A DNA stretch of 64,000 nt from Leifsonia sp. NPDC080035 (GTDB lineage Bacteria; Actinomycetota; Actinomycetes; Actinomycetales; Microbacteriaceae): contig NZ_CP157390.1 of assembly GCF_040050925.1 (NCBI RefSeq), positions 2,108,001-2,172,000 on the forward strand. Reading direction: 5' to 3'. The notes under the pieces were generated by a model. It worked only from the letters and a program-made list of their open reading frames with translations, had not been told where the DNA came from and made no database searches. A program made the translations under genes and the position numbers. Every line of letters begins with the position of its first letter. Positions within the stretch are counted from its first letter, which is position 1. This document shows, one piece after another, positions 24,702 to 33,093 of this stretch.

Positions 24702-25534
24702 GTGGCGTGCTCGACGCGCACATCCATCTCTGGGAACTCGACCGCGTCGAGCTGCCGTGGTTCCGGCCAGGGCTGGGCCTGCCGGAGACCGTCCGGCTCG
24801 CGGACCTCGCCGCCGCGGCCGCGCCGCTTGCGGCGAGCCCGACACCGGTCCCCGGCCCCGGCCCGGGGCCGCTCACCGGCGCGATCGCGGTGCAGGCCGG
24901 AGCGAGCCGCGCGGAGGCGCTCTGGCTCACCGGGATGTGCGACCCGCTGCTCGCCGGCGCCGTCGTCCAGTACGACCCGGCCGACCCGGACGGCTGGGCC
25001 GTCTCCCTCGTCGGCGGCCCGGCTCGGGGGATGCGGGTCGCCGTTCCGGATCGCCGCGCCGACCTGGCGGACGTCGCCGGTCTGGATGCGGCCTGCGAGC
25101 GGGTGGCCGCGGCGGACGGGGTCGTGGAGTTCCTGGTGCGGGCGGAGCAGCTGGACGGCGTCGCCGCGGTGCTGGCGCGGCACCCGCGCACCCGCTTCGT
25201 CCTCTGCCACCTCGGCCTCGGCGCCGGCGACCCGGACGTCGCGTGGGAGCGCGGGCTGCGCGCGGTCGCCGCGCTGCCGAACGCGTGGGCGAAGCTCTCC
25301 GGGATCGCGACGGCGGGTGACCAGGACGGCTCGCGGCTCCGGACCGCCGTCGACGTTGCGCTCGACGCCTTCGGCATCCACCGGCTGCTGTTCGGCAGCG
25401 ACTGGCCGATGTCGGCGCGGGTCGCGCCGTACCCCGAGCTGGTCCGGCGGATCGGTGCCGCGCTGCCGCCGCTCACCGCCGAGGCCGCGCAGGGGTTCTG
25501 GGGCGGGACCGCCCGCGTGCTCTACCGGCTCTGA
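24698..25534 (+). CDS. Amidohydrolase family protein, possible sugar lactonase
   Basis: This 278-aa amidohydrolase-2 type TIM-barrel enzyme has DAHIHLW at the N-terminus (metal ligands H-x-H), a histidine in LCHLGLG and the catalytic aspartate in LLFGSDWP. The closest function I recall is L-fucono-1,5-lactonase and related lactonases. The start overlaps the aldo/keto reductase stop as ATGA, which supports consecutive steps: aldose oxidation, then lactone opening. A sugar-acid dehydratase, expected next, is not in the window. Its 3' end overlaps the convergent gntR gene by 13 bases. Confidence 0.8.
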   Translation: MSGVLDAHIHLWELDRVELPWFRPGLGLPETVRLADLAAAAAPLAASPTPVPGPGPGPLTGAIAVQAGASRAEALWLTGMCDPLLAGAVVQYDPADPDGWAVSLVGGPARGMRVAVPDRRADLADVAGLDAACERVAAADGVVEFLVRAEQLDGVAAVLARHPRTRFVLCHLGLGAGDPDVAWERGLRAVAALPNAWAKLSGIATAGDQDGSRLRTAVDVALDAFGIHRLLFGSDWPMSARVAPYPELVRRIGAALPPLTAEAAQGFWGGTARVLYRL

Positions 25535-26223
25535 GCCGCGTCGCCCGCCGCGGCGTCGCCCGCCTCCCGCTCGGGCAGCAGCGTGCCCGCCGCGTGCGCC
25601 CGGAACAGCGCGGCGGCGGCGTCCGGGTCGTCCCCATCGAGCAGGTCGAGCAGGCTCTTGTGCCAGTCGGCGACCTCGTGCCAATCGCCCTCGAAGGCCG
25701 GGTCACCGAGCACGTGCATCGAGCGCAGCCCGGGCTCGATGATGTCCCACCAGCGCGGCAGGTAGCTGTTCCCGCCGGCCTCGATCACGCTGCGGTGGAA
25801 GACGAAGTCGAACTCGCGGAACGCGCCGAGATCCTTCGCGTCCGCCGCCTCGTGCATCCGCTCGATCAGGCCGCTCAGCTGCGTGCGCGCCTCGGGCGTG
25901 AGCCGTCCGCAGGCGAGCCGGCCGGCGATGGCCTCCAGCTCCGCGCGGGCGAACCGGGCCTGGGCGACCTCCTCGTCGGAGTAGCTGGCGACGAAGTTGC
26001 CGAGGTGCCGCACGTGCGAGACGAGGCCCTCGTGCGCGAGCTGCTTGAGCGCGTCCCGGACCGGCGCCTGGCTGACCTGCATCCGCTTGGCCAGCTGCGA
26101 CTCGACGAGCTGCTCGCCGGGGGCGAGCGTGCCGTCCTTGATCATCGTCTTCATCAGCTCGTAGATCTGGTCGGAGAGCAGGCCGCGCTTGAGCTCGGAG
26201 AGCGAGCCGAGGTGGTCGGTCAT
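25522..26223 (-). CDS. GntR family regulator, FCD subfamily
   Basis: This 233-aa regulator has an N-terminal winged helix (about residues 10-75; LSDQIYELMKTMIKDG, RMQVSQAPVRDALKQL) and a helical FCD ligand domain (about 90-215) with the metal-ligand pattern D..H...(FREFDFVFHRSV, later WHEV and DWHKSL). FCD regulators commonly respond to sugar acids or related acids. The start overlaps the stop of the SGNH gene by 4 bases, so both are transcribed together from the operator-bearing promoter at 26900. It most likely binds CCGATTATCGATTATG at three promoters in the locus and represses them, including its own. Confidence 0.88.
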   Translation of the reverse strand: MTDHLGSLSELKRGLLSDQIYELMKTMIKDGTLAPGEQLVESQLAKRMQVSQAPVRDALKQLAHEGLVSHVRHLGNFVASYSDEEVAQARFARAELEAIAGRLACGRLTPEARTQLSGLIERMHEAADAKDLGAFREFDFVFHRSVIEAGGNSYLPRWWDIIEPGLRSMHVLGDPAFEGDWHEVADWHKSLLDLLDGDDPDAAAALFRAHAAGTLLPEREAGDAAAGDAAQSR

Positions 26224-26858
26224 CGTGCCCCCGCCTCCGCCGCACGGGTGTCGTCTCCGGTCACGGACGCGTACGCCGCGAGCCAGGCGTCCGCGATCAG
26301 CCGGGAGCCGGCGGGCGTCGGATGCACGCCGTCCGGCGCGATCGCGGCAACGCCGTGCTCGGCCGCCGCGCGGCTCATCGTGTCCTGCAGTGGGACGAGC
26401 CGGGCGCCGGTGTCCTCGGCGATCCGGGCGACGACGGCCCGCTTCTCGTCCAGGTCCGCCGTCCACGCGCCCTGGTCGTCGTTCAGCGGCAGGAAGAACG
26501 GCTCGATCAGGAGGAGCCGGGCTGCGGCGTCCACCGCGTCCAGGAGGCGCCGGTAGCCGGCCTCGTAGTCGGCGGCGGAGGTGGGGTCGTCGCTGTCGAA
26601 GCGGCGCCACATGTCGTTCACCCCGACGTAGACCGTCAGGATGTCCGGCCGCGCGTCGAGCACGTCCCGCTGCCAGCGGCGTTCCAGGTCGACGACGCGA
26701 TCGCCGGCGATGCCGCGGTTGAGCACCACCGCCTCCGTGTCCTCCGCAAGCGCCTCCACGATCAGGGCGACGTAGCCGTCGCCGTAGGAGCCGTCGTCGG
26801 ACCGGTCGCGGCCCGCGTCCGTGATCGAGTCGCCCGCGAATACCAGCCGTTGCGTCAT
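26220..26858 (-). CDS. SGNH/GDSL hydrolase, probable carbohydrate esterase
   Basis: This 212-aa esterase has the four SGNH blocks: block I LVFAGDSITDAG (catalytic serine), block II around RGIAGDRV (glycine), block III VGVNDMW (asparagine) and block V APDGVHPT (aspartate and histidine). There is no signal peptide, so it is cytoplasmic. Such enzymes often remove acetyl groups from sugars; with the uptake system this would complete breakdown of a decorated oligosaccharide. It is the first gene of a two-gene operon with gntR. Confidence 0.85.
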   Translation of the reverse strand: MTQRLVFAGDSITDAGRDRSDDGSYGDGYVALIVEALAEDTEAVVLNRGIAGDRVVDLERRWQRDVLDARPDILTVYVGVNDMWRRFDSDDPTSAADYEAGYRRLLDAVDAAARLLLIEPFFLPLNDDQGAWTADLDEKRAVVARIAEDTGARLVPLQDTMSRAAAEHGVAAIAPDGVHPTPAGSRLIADAWLAAYASVTGDDTRAAEAGAR

Positions 26859-26899
26859 GTCGTCCTCTCGCCGCCCGCCCTCGCGCGCGATTCCTCCAG

Positions 26900-26915
26900 C
26901 ATAATCGATAATCGG
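26900..26915 (-). promoter_or_regulatory. Operator of the carbohydrate regulon, second copy
   Basis: On the minus strand this is CCGATTATCGATTATG, identical to 17722-17737 and in the same orientation relative to its gene. TATGCT overlapping its end can serve as -10 for the SGNH-gntR operon, whose first ATG is 42 bases away. Confidence 0.7.
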
Positions 26916-26941
26916 TGAACGCCCGGCGCGGGCCGCTCAGA

Positions 26942-26975
26942 CACGAGGGCCGCCCCGAGCGGAGCGGCCCTCGTG
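26942..26975 (-). terminator. Terminator hairpin after the beta-helix gene
   Basis: CACGAGGGCCGC (26942-26953) and its complement (26964-26975) form a perfect 12-base stem just downstream of the beta-helix gene stop (minus strand). It also lies upstream of the SGNH promoter on the same strand and would insulate the two. Confidence 0.65.
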
Positions 26976-26986
26976 CGTTCCTTTGG

Positions 26987-28981
26987 TCAGCGCCGCGCGC
27001 CGGCCTCCCACGCCGGGGCGCCGTACGGGAAGGCGCCGAGGCTCGGCACCGGATCGGTCGAGCCGTCGTTCACCCCGGGCAGCGGAATCGCGGCGTTCCG
27101 GGCGGGGGAGCCGGGCTGAAGGCGATAGTCGTGGGCGGCCGCGTCCACGAACAGCGGGTCGCCGTCCGTCAGGTTGTTCGACAGGACGAGACCGCCCTCG
27201 GTCGCGCGGTCGATCCCCTTGATCGGCCCGATGTTGTTGTAGATCTTCGTGCCCGTCGACTGACCGGGCTCGCGCACGTAGAACAGCGTCATCCCGCCGG
27301 TGTTGTTGTAGACCGCGTTGTCGTGCGATCCGGAGCCGAGCCCGTTGAGCTCGACGGTGCCCTCCGGATTGCCCCAGCCGACGTTGTTGTCGATCTGCAG
27401 ATCGCTCATGCCGTTGTCGGCATAGATGCCGGACATCCCGAACGGATAGACGCCGCCGGCGCGCGGGTTCGGATCGTGCAGCACGTTGTGATCGATGCGG
27501 GTGCCCTCCATGCGCGCCGAGCAGCACGAGTAGATCGCCGCAGTGTCGAGGCTCAGCGTCGCGTAGCCGGAGATGTCGTTGAACGCGATCCTGTCCGGTC
27601 CCGCCGTGGTGCCGGCGACCCCGTTCCACTGCAGGTTGATGCCGCTGCGGCCTGAGCGCTGCATCGTGTTGTGGGTCACGGTCTGGCTGTGGCCCTGGAC
27701 GGCGACGGCCGCGGCGTAGGTGCCCGCGTAGTCCACGTCGCTGATCGTGTTGTCGACGGCCGTGTTGCCGTGGCCGCCGAGGGAGACGCCGTTGCCCGCG
27801 CTGTACTGCAGGTGGCTGTTGCGGATGGTGTTGCCGGTGCCCTTCAGCACGATGCCGGTGTCCGCGACGCCGCGGGTGACGTTCTCGCCGCAGTTCGTGG
27901 TGCCCCGGGTGACGTCCCAGTAGTGGCTGAGGTAGCGGCCGTCGATGCCGTCGAGCGTGACGCCGGTGCTCGCATCCCCGGTGCGGATGGTCGAGGCGAA
28001 CAGGCCGATCCCCTCGACGGTGACGTTGCTCGCCGTTGTCAGGTCGAAGGCCAGGTCGCGGGCTTTCGCTTCGATCCGGTGCCGGTTGGGGTTGTCGTCG
28101 CTGTAGACGTATAGCCGCTTGGCCTGCGCGTCGTAGAAGTACGAGCCGGGATGCCCCAGCTCGCCGATCTTGCCGGAGAGTCGGTACCAGGTGTCGGTCG
28201 GCACCACCTTGTGCACGCAGACGGGCGCGCTGGTCAGGGTGACCGAGCCCACGGCGGAGCTCGCGACGGTCCCGGTGGTGGTGATGTACCAGTAGGAGGT
28301 CAGGGCGCGTGCCCCGTCCCAGTATCCGGCCGGACGGGTGAGTGCGGGATCGACGATCGTCGCGTCCGCCGAGCCTGCCTGCGCGCGCTCCACGACCGGG
28401 TCGAGCAGGTCCGTGCCGGGGAACGGGTACGAGGCCTCGATGTCCATGGCGCCGTCGGTGAAGACCTGCGCCTCCGCGCCCGCGGAGCCGAGGTCGGCCG
28501 CGACGCTGAAGATCTTCCGGTCCGCGACCGCCCGGCTGAACAGCGATTCCGCGGCGTACGGATCGGTCGCGGCGATGCGGTCCAGGTCCTTCTGCAGCAC
28601 CGGGGCGAAGCCGCTGAGGCGCTCCGCACCGCTGACGACGACCGTCGCGCCGGGCGCCGCACGGAACACGATCGGGTCTGCCGCGGTGCCAGAGCGCGGC
28701 GGCGTGACCGTCTCCCGGTAGGTGCCGGAGCCGATCAGGCAGGTGTCTCCCGGCTGGGCGCGATCGGCGCACTGCTGGATGGTGCGGAAGGCGCTGGAGG
28801 CGGAGCGCCCGTCCGCGCTCGGTGCGCCGTCCACGGACACGTAGTAGGTCGTCCCCGATTCCGGGCCCGCTGCCGCGGCGAGGGCCGGGGTGGCGGTCAG
28901 ACCGATGATCAGGGTGGTCGCCGCGGTGACGGCCGCCCCGATGGCGCCGCGCCGGCGGCGCGCACGTGATGAAACGAGCAT
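26987..28981 (-). CDS. Secreted right-handed parallel beta-helix protein
   Basis: This 664-aa protein has a signal peptide: MLVSSRARRRRG, a hydrophobic core and cleavage near ALAAAAG. The mature protein begins GTTYYVSVDGAPSADGRS with FRTIQQCADRAQPGDT, the usual opening of beta-helix polysaccharide lyases and hydrolases; later segments are rich in PbH1-type N-x-(I/V) repeats such as NTIRNSHLQYSAGNGVSL. It probably acts outside the cell on a polysaccharide and supplies the importer with products. No lyase catalytic triad can be named with confidence. Start at 28981 has GGAG 6 bases upstream. The promoter carries a regulon operator. Confidence 0.85.
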   Translation of the reverse strand: MLVSSRARRRRGAIGAAVTAATTLIIGLTATPALAAAAGPESGTTYYVSVDGAPSADGRSASSAFRTIQQCADRAQPGDTCLIGSGTYRETVTPPRSGTAADPIVFRAAPGATVVVSGAERLSGFAPVLQKDLDRIAATDPYAAESLFSRAVADRKIFSVAADLGSAGAEAQVFTDGAMDIEASYPFPGTDLLDPVVERAQAGSADATIVDPALTRPAGYWDGARALTSYWYITTTGTVASSAVGSVTLTSAPVCVHKVVPTDTWYRLSGKIGELGHPGSYFYDAQAKRLYVYSDDNPNRHRIEAKARDLAFDLTTASNVTVEGIGLFASTIRTGDASTGVTLDGIDGRYLSHYWDVTRGTTNCGENVTRGVADTGIVLKGTGNTIRNSHLQYSAGNGVSLGGHGNTAVDNTISDVDYAGTYAAAVAVQGHSQTVTHNTMQRSGRSGINLQWNGVAGTTAGPDRIAFNDISGYATLSLDTAAIYSCCSARMEGTRIDHNVLHDPNPRAGGVYPFGMSGIYADNGMSDLQIDNNVGWGNPEGTVELNGLGSGSHDNAVYNNTGGMTLFYVREPGQSTGTKIYNNIGPIKGIDRATEGGLVLSNNLTDGDPLFVDAAAHDYRLQPGSPARNAAIPLPGVNDGSTDPVPSLGAFPYGAPAWEAGARR

Positions 28982-28989
28982 CGTTGCTC

Positions 28990-29040
28990 CTATCGATAGT
29001 GAGTAATCGATAATGTAGGAGTGCAACGGCGAGGCGTCAA
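28990..29040 (-). promoter_or_regulatory. Promoter and operators of the beta-helix gene
   Basis: On the minus strand TTGACG (29040-29035), 17 bases and TACATT (29017-29012) form a good promoter. ATTATCGATTA (29014-29004) overlaps the -10 and shares 11 bases with the regulon 16-mer. A 10-base palindrome CTATCGATAG (28990-28999) lies further downstream, next to the ribosome-binding site. Confidence 0.65.
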
Positions 29041-29178
29041 GACGCAGGATTCCCGCTCCTGCGAAACCGTTCAGAAACGGGCGGCCTCGCCCTCCCGCTG
29101 TCTTCTCCGCACAACTCCACGCGGCGTACTGTGCCGCTGTGCCGTCGCGACGGAGCGACGGCGGGACAAGGGAGCACC

Positions 29179-30483
29179 ATGAAACGCACATCGCTCGTCT
29201 CACTCGCCCTCGCGATCGCGGGGGCCGCCGCCCTGGCCGTCGGAGCCACCGCTCCGGCGACGGCGGCGACCACGCCGGCAGCCGCCCCCGCCACGAGCGG
29301 GGTCTACACCGTCCATCCCATCGTCGAGAAGGCGACGCTCGCGACCAGCGCCCTGAAGCCGTCGTTCACACCGGCCGACTGCCTCGCCCAGACCGGGGGA
29401 GCCGTGGCCTGCCAGACTCCGCAGAGCATCCGCGCGGCCTACGACATCCCCGCGACGATCAACGGCGTGCCCGCGGGCACGGGCCAGACGGTCGTCATCG
29501 TCGACGCCTTCGGCAGCCCGACCGTCGCCTCCGACCTCGCGACGTTCTCGCAGACGTTCGGCCTGCCCGCCCCGCACCTGACGGTCTACTACCCGGGAGG
29601 CAAGCCCACGTGGAACGGCCGCGGAACGCAGACCGGCTGGGCCGAGGAGACCTCGCTCGATGTGCAGTGGGCGCATGCGGTGGCGCCAGGCGCGGACATC
29701 GCGCTCGTCGTCGCGGCCAACGACCACGGCGCGAGCCTCGACAACGCCGTGCGCTACGCGGTGGACAACCGGCTCGGCAACGTGCTGTCGATGAGCTACG
29801 GCGAGGCCGACTACCTGATCTCGTCCCCGCACGCGAACAACGGGCAGACGACCCAGGTGCAGAAGACGTTCGCCACGGCGGCCGCCGCCGGGATGTCCCT
29901 GTTCGCCTCCTCCGGCGACGATGGATCGGACAACGGCGCCGGCTACCCGAACTTCGGGTTCCCCGCCTCCGACCCGAATGTCACCGCCGTCGGCGGCACC
30001 AACGTCTGGGCGGGCAGCGGCCTGAACAAGCCGCACGACACGGTGTGGGGCGACTACGCGGACTGCCCGCTCACCTGCGCGTTCGGCGTGGTGGGCGAGA
30101 CCGGCGGGGCCCCGAGCCTGTTCCTGCCCAAGGGTGGGTCGGACGTCGCGTACAACGCGAGCGTCTACACCGGCGTGCTCACCTACCTCGGGTTCCTCGG
30201 CGGCGACGCGAACGGCCTCTACTACTTCGGGGGCACGTCTGCGGGATCCCCGCAGTGGGCGGCGCTGACGGCCGACACCATCCAGGCGGTCGGGCACACG
30301 GTCGGCAACGTCGGGCAGCGGTACGCGGCGGGCTGGGCGGCGAAGGGCATCCTCTTCGACGTCACCCAGGGCAGCAACATCACGCCCACCTACTCGGGCG
30401 GCTACTCCGCGACGGCCGGCTGGGACCGCCCGACGGGCTGGGGCACCCCGGACGTCGGGCGCATCATCGCCGACCTGAGGTGA
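29179..30483 (+). CDS. Secreted S53 (sedolisin-type) serine-carboxyl peptidase
   Basis: This 434-aa protein has a signal peptide (MKRTSLVSLALAIAGAAALA, cleavage near ATAA) and a peptidase S53 domain. The catalytic Glu/Asp pair is in WAEETSLDVQWAHAVAP (E-x-x-x-D), the oxyanion aspartate region is FASSGDDGS, and the catalytic serine lies in FGGTSAGSPQWAAL near residue 352. The pro-domain that keeps many sedolisins inactive is short here. Sedolisins work in acid conditions. Its ATG has GGGAG 6 bases upstream. Downstream lies a 260-base region with an ECF41-type promoter for the next gene. Confidence 0.9.
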   Translation: MKRTSLVSLALAIAGAAALAVGATAPATAATTPAAAPATSGVYTVHPIVEKATLATSALKPSFTPADCLAQTGGAVACQTPQSIRAAYDIPATINGVPAGTGQTVVIVDAFGSPTVASDLATFSQTFGLPAPHLTVYYPGGKPTWNGRGTQTGWAEETSLDVQWAHAVAPGADIALVVAANDHGASLDNAVRYAVDNRLGNVLSMSYGEADYLISSPHANNGQTTQVQKTFATAAAAGMSLFASSGDDGSDNGAGYPNFGFPASDPNVTAVGGTNVWAGSGLNKPHDTVWGDYADCPLTCAFGVVGETGGAPSLFLPKGGSDVAYNASVYTGVLTYLGFLGGDANGLYYFGGTSAGSPQWAALTADTIQAVGHTVGNVGQRYAAGWAAKGILFDVTQGSNITPTYSGGYSATAGWDRPTGWGTPDVGRIIADLR

Positions 30484-30744
30484 CCGCGCCAGGCTGACGG
30501 GGCCGGTGTTTCGGATTCCTAGGAATTGCGGCCCCGCAGCTATTGTGTTCCCGCATGGAGCGGGCGTATCGTTCCACTCGACAGGGCCGTGGCGGCCCGA
30601 GGCGACGACCTCTCCCGGTCAGGCCGGCGGCCGCCACGGCCTTCTCTCTGCCGATTTCCCGTCGATCCGTCACATCCGTGCCGCCTGCGGCGTCTTCTCT
30701 TCTGTGCGCGCATCGAGCGCGCACGAGGACGACGAGGAGAAGAC
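30484..30744 (+). other. 261-base non-coding region between peptidase and FAD oxidoreductase genes
   Basis: No gene is visible. It holds a perfect 12-base palindrome ATTCCTAGGAAT (30515-30526), possibly an operator, and an ECF41-type promoter (30668-30694). Confidence 0.5.
30668..30694 (+). promoter_or_regulatory. Candidate ECF41-type promoter for the FAD oxidoreductase-sigma pair
   Basis: CGTCACA (30668-30674), 16 bases and CGTC (30691-30694) repeat exactly the element at 5629-5655, with a different spacer. A transcript would start about 45 bases before the FAD oxidoreductase ATG and could run into the second ECF41 sigma gene. Confidence 0.65.
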
Positions 30745-32091
30745 ATGCTGGAGTCGATCGAAGCGCTGCGCCGGAGCATCGGCGGACGGGTCATCGCCGC
30801 GGGGGATGCCGACTACGACGCGGCCAGCCGCACCCCGCTCGCCGCGGCAGAGCCGGCCGTCGTGGTCCAGGCCGGGGGAGCGGATGACGTGAGGACGGCG
30901 GTCGCCTTCGCGGCCACGTCCGGGATGCCCCTCGCGGTGCGCGGCGGCGGGCACTCGTTCGCCGGCTTCGGCACGCTGGACGGGGGCATCGTTCTCGACC
31001 TCGCCGCGCTGTCCGGCGTGGAGCTGCTGGGCGGCGACCGTGTCCGCGTCGGCGGCGGTGCGCGCTGGGGCGCGGTCTGCGCTGCCCTGGCGCCGCACGG
31101 CCTCGTCATCTCTTCGGGAGACACCGCGAGCGTCGGCGTCGGTGGTCTGACGCTCTCCGGCGGCATCGGCTGGATGGTGCGGTCGCAGGGACTCGCGCTG
31201 GACAGCCTGGCGGCGGTCGAGCTGGTGACCGCGGCGGGCGAGTTCGTGGTCGCCGACCGCGAGCGGAACGCCGACCTCTTCTGGGCGGTGCGGGGCGGCG
31301 GAGGCAACTTCGGCGTCGTCACGGCGTTCGAGTTCGAGGCGCATCCCGGAGGGGAGCTGACATTCGGGCGCATCACGTTCCCCGCCGCCGAGGCCGGCCG
31401 CATCCTGCCCGCCTGGGCCGAGTACGTGCACGGCGCACCGGACGAGCTCAGCTCGGTCGCGAAGCTCGCGAACCCGTTCGCGGGCGGCCGCGAGGCCCCG
31501 GTCGAGATCGTGGTGGCGGTCGACGGCGACGACGACGCGGCACGGCGCGTGATCGACCCCATCCGGCGGCTCGGCACGGTCCTCGGCGACGACGTCGCGC
31601 GGCGGGCGTACGCCGACGTCCTGGAGCCGGGCGGTGCGCTTCCACCCGGGTTCGGGCTGAGCGTGCGCGACGCGTTCGTGCCCGCCCCCTCCCTGCGGGA
31701 GGCCATGGCGACGCTGGCGGAGATCGCCGGCGAGGAGCAGCCGGCCGTGATCAGCGTTCACGCGCTCGGCGGGGCGATGGGCCGAGTGCCGTCCGAGGAG
31801 ACCGCCTTCGCGCACCGCGACGCCGCCGCGATGATCACCACGTTCGCGGGCGGGCCGCAGCCCGCGCTCGCTGCGGCCGCGCCGGCCATCACCCGCACCT
31901 GGGACCGCCTGGCTCCGCACGTCTCCGGCGCCTACGCGAACTTCCTCGCCACGGCATCGGCCGACGACGTCGCCGCCGTCTACCCGGAGGAGACGGCTCG
32001 CCGGCTCGGCGCGCTCAAGGCGGAGTACGACCCGCACAACGTCTTCGCGCGCAACCACAACATCGCCCCCGAGCTGCAGCCGGCGCGCTAG
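30745..32091 (+). CDS. FAD-binding oxidoreductase, berberine-bridge-enzyme type
   Basis: This 448-aa flavoenzyme has a PCMH-type FAD domain: AVRGGGHSFAGFG contains H70, the residue that binds FAD covalently in this family. The second covalent Cys of bicovalent members is absent (the corresponding loop reads ISSGDTASVGVGG). The C-terminal BBE motif YDPHNVFARNHNI is present. Substrates in the family are alcohols, sugars and natural products. It is preceded by an ECF41-type promoter and followed by an ECF41 sigma gene 40 bases later, so it is the likely target oxidoreductase of that sigma. Confidence 0.88.
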   Translation: MLESIEALRRSIGGRVIAAGDADYDAASRTPLAAAEPAVVVQAGGADDVRTAVAFAATSGMPLAVRGGGHSFAGFGTLDGGIVLDLAALSGVELLGGDRVRVGGGARWGAVCAALAPHGLVISSGDTASVGVGGLTLSGGIGWMVRSQGLALDSLAAVELVTAAGEFVVADRERNADLFWAVRGGGGNFGVVTAFEFEAHPGGELTFGRITFPAAEAGRILPAWAEYVHGAPDELSSVAKLANPFAGGREAPVEIVVAVDGDDDAARRVIDPIRRLGTVLGDDVARRAYADVLEPGGALPPGFGLSVRDAFVPAPSLREAMATLAEIAGEEQPAVISVHALGGAMGRVPSEETAFAHRDAAAMITTFAGGPQPALAAAAPAITRTWDRLAPHVSGAYANFLATASADDVAAVYPEETARRLGALKAEYDPHNVFARNHNIAPELQPAR

Positions 32092-32131
32092 CGTGGCACG
32101 CGGACGGACCATCGGGAGGGACGGTGCGCTC

Positions 32132-33031
32132 ATGACGGAGACGACTCAGACGGAGCTCGCGGCCGAGTTCGACCGGCAGCGGTCCTACCTCGTCGCCGTC
32201 GCCTACCGGATGCTGGGCTCGCGGGCGGACGCGGAGGACGCGGTGCAGGAGGCCTGGTTCCGGCTGCGCCGCCAGGACTCCGCCATCGGCGACCTGCGCG
32301 CCTGGCTGACCCGCGTCGTCAGCCGGATCAGCCTCGACCTGCTGCGCTCCCGCGGGCGACGCAGGGAGGACCCGCTGGTGGAGGATGCCGGGCCCGGCGG
32401 CGCGACCGCGGTCGGCCCGTCCGGCCCGTCCGCGGTCGCCGCCGGCGCGGCGATGAGCGGGGATCCCGCCCTGCGCGCCGAGCAGGTCGACCGTGTCACC
32501 GAGGCGCTGGTGATCGTCCTCGACCGCCTGAGCCCGGAGGAACGCCTGGCCTACGTGCTGCACGACGTGTTCGGGCTCCCGTTCGACGACATCGCCGGCA
32601 TCCTCGACCGCACGCCGCAGGCCACGAGGAAGCTCGCCAGCCGAGCGCGCGAGCGGGTGCGCGGCGCCGACGACGTGCCGGGTCGTCCGCGTGCGACGAA
32701 GGCGCAGCAGCGCGCCGTCGTCGAGGCGTTCCTGGAGGCGGCGGGCAGCGGCGATGTCGAGCGGCTCGTGCGCATCCTGCACCCGGACGTGGTGTTCCGC
32801 ATCGACGAGGGCGCCGAGGGCGTGCGCGTCGTCCGCGGGCCGGAGCAGATCGCCCACGGCGCCACCGCCTTCCGCACGGCGAACGCGGGCACCGACTTCC
32901 GCATCGTCGAGTCCGACGGGCGGTTCGGCGTGCTCTCCCGCCGGCCGGACGGATCGGTCGCGCTGCTGCTGTTCACCGTCGAGGGCGACCGCATCGTCGC
33001 CATGCAGGCGGCGCCGGCAACCTGGGACTGA
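32132..33031 (+). CDS. ECF sigma factor, ECF41 (SigJ-like) type, second copy
   Basis: This 299-aa sigma factor has region 2 (LVAVAYRMLGSRADAEDAVQEAW, in short RMLGSRADAEDAVQE), region 4 (PEERLAYVLHDVFGLPFDDIAGIL) and a SnoaL-like C-terminal domain starting near KAQQRAVVEAFLEAAGSGD. The linker between regions 2 and 4 holds a glycine/alanine/proline stretch longer than that of the first copy. GGGAGGG lies 11 bases before the ATG. It shares the ECF41 layout with the protein at 5690-6562, and both loci have the same promoter motif, so cross-recognition of promoters is possible. Confidence 0.9.
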   Translation: MTETTQTELAAEFDRQRSYLVAVAYRMLGSRADAEDAVQEAWFRLRRQDSAIGDLRAWLTRVVSRISLDLLRSRGRRREDPLVEDAGPGGATAVGPSGPSAVAAGAAMSGDPALRAEQVDRVTEALVIVLDRLSPEERLAYVLHDVFGLPFDDIAGILDRTPQATRKLASRARERVRGADDVPGRPRATKAQQRAVVEAFLEAAGSGDVERLVRILHPDVVFRIDEGAEGVRVVRGPEQIAHGATAFRTANAGTDFRIVESDGRFGVLSRRPDGSVALLLFTVEGDRIVAMQAAPATWD

Positions 33032-33093
33032 CGGGGCGGGCTGCCGCGACCCCGCGCACGCGCGCTACCCTTCTGGCGTCGAAGGGTGAGCCG

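Noticed and set aside
30515..30526. Palindrome ATTCCTAGGAAT as a defined operator
   Set aside because: Perfect but without a nearby regulator or a clear promoter; kept only as a note in the non-coding region.
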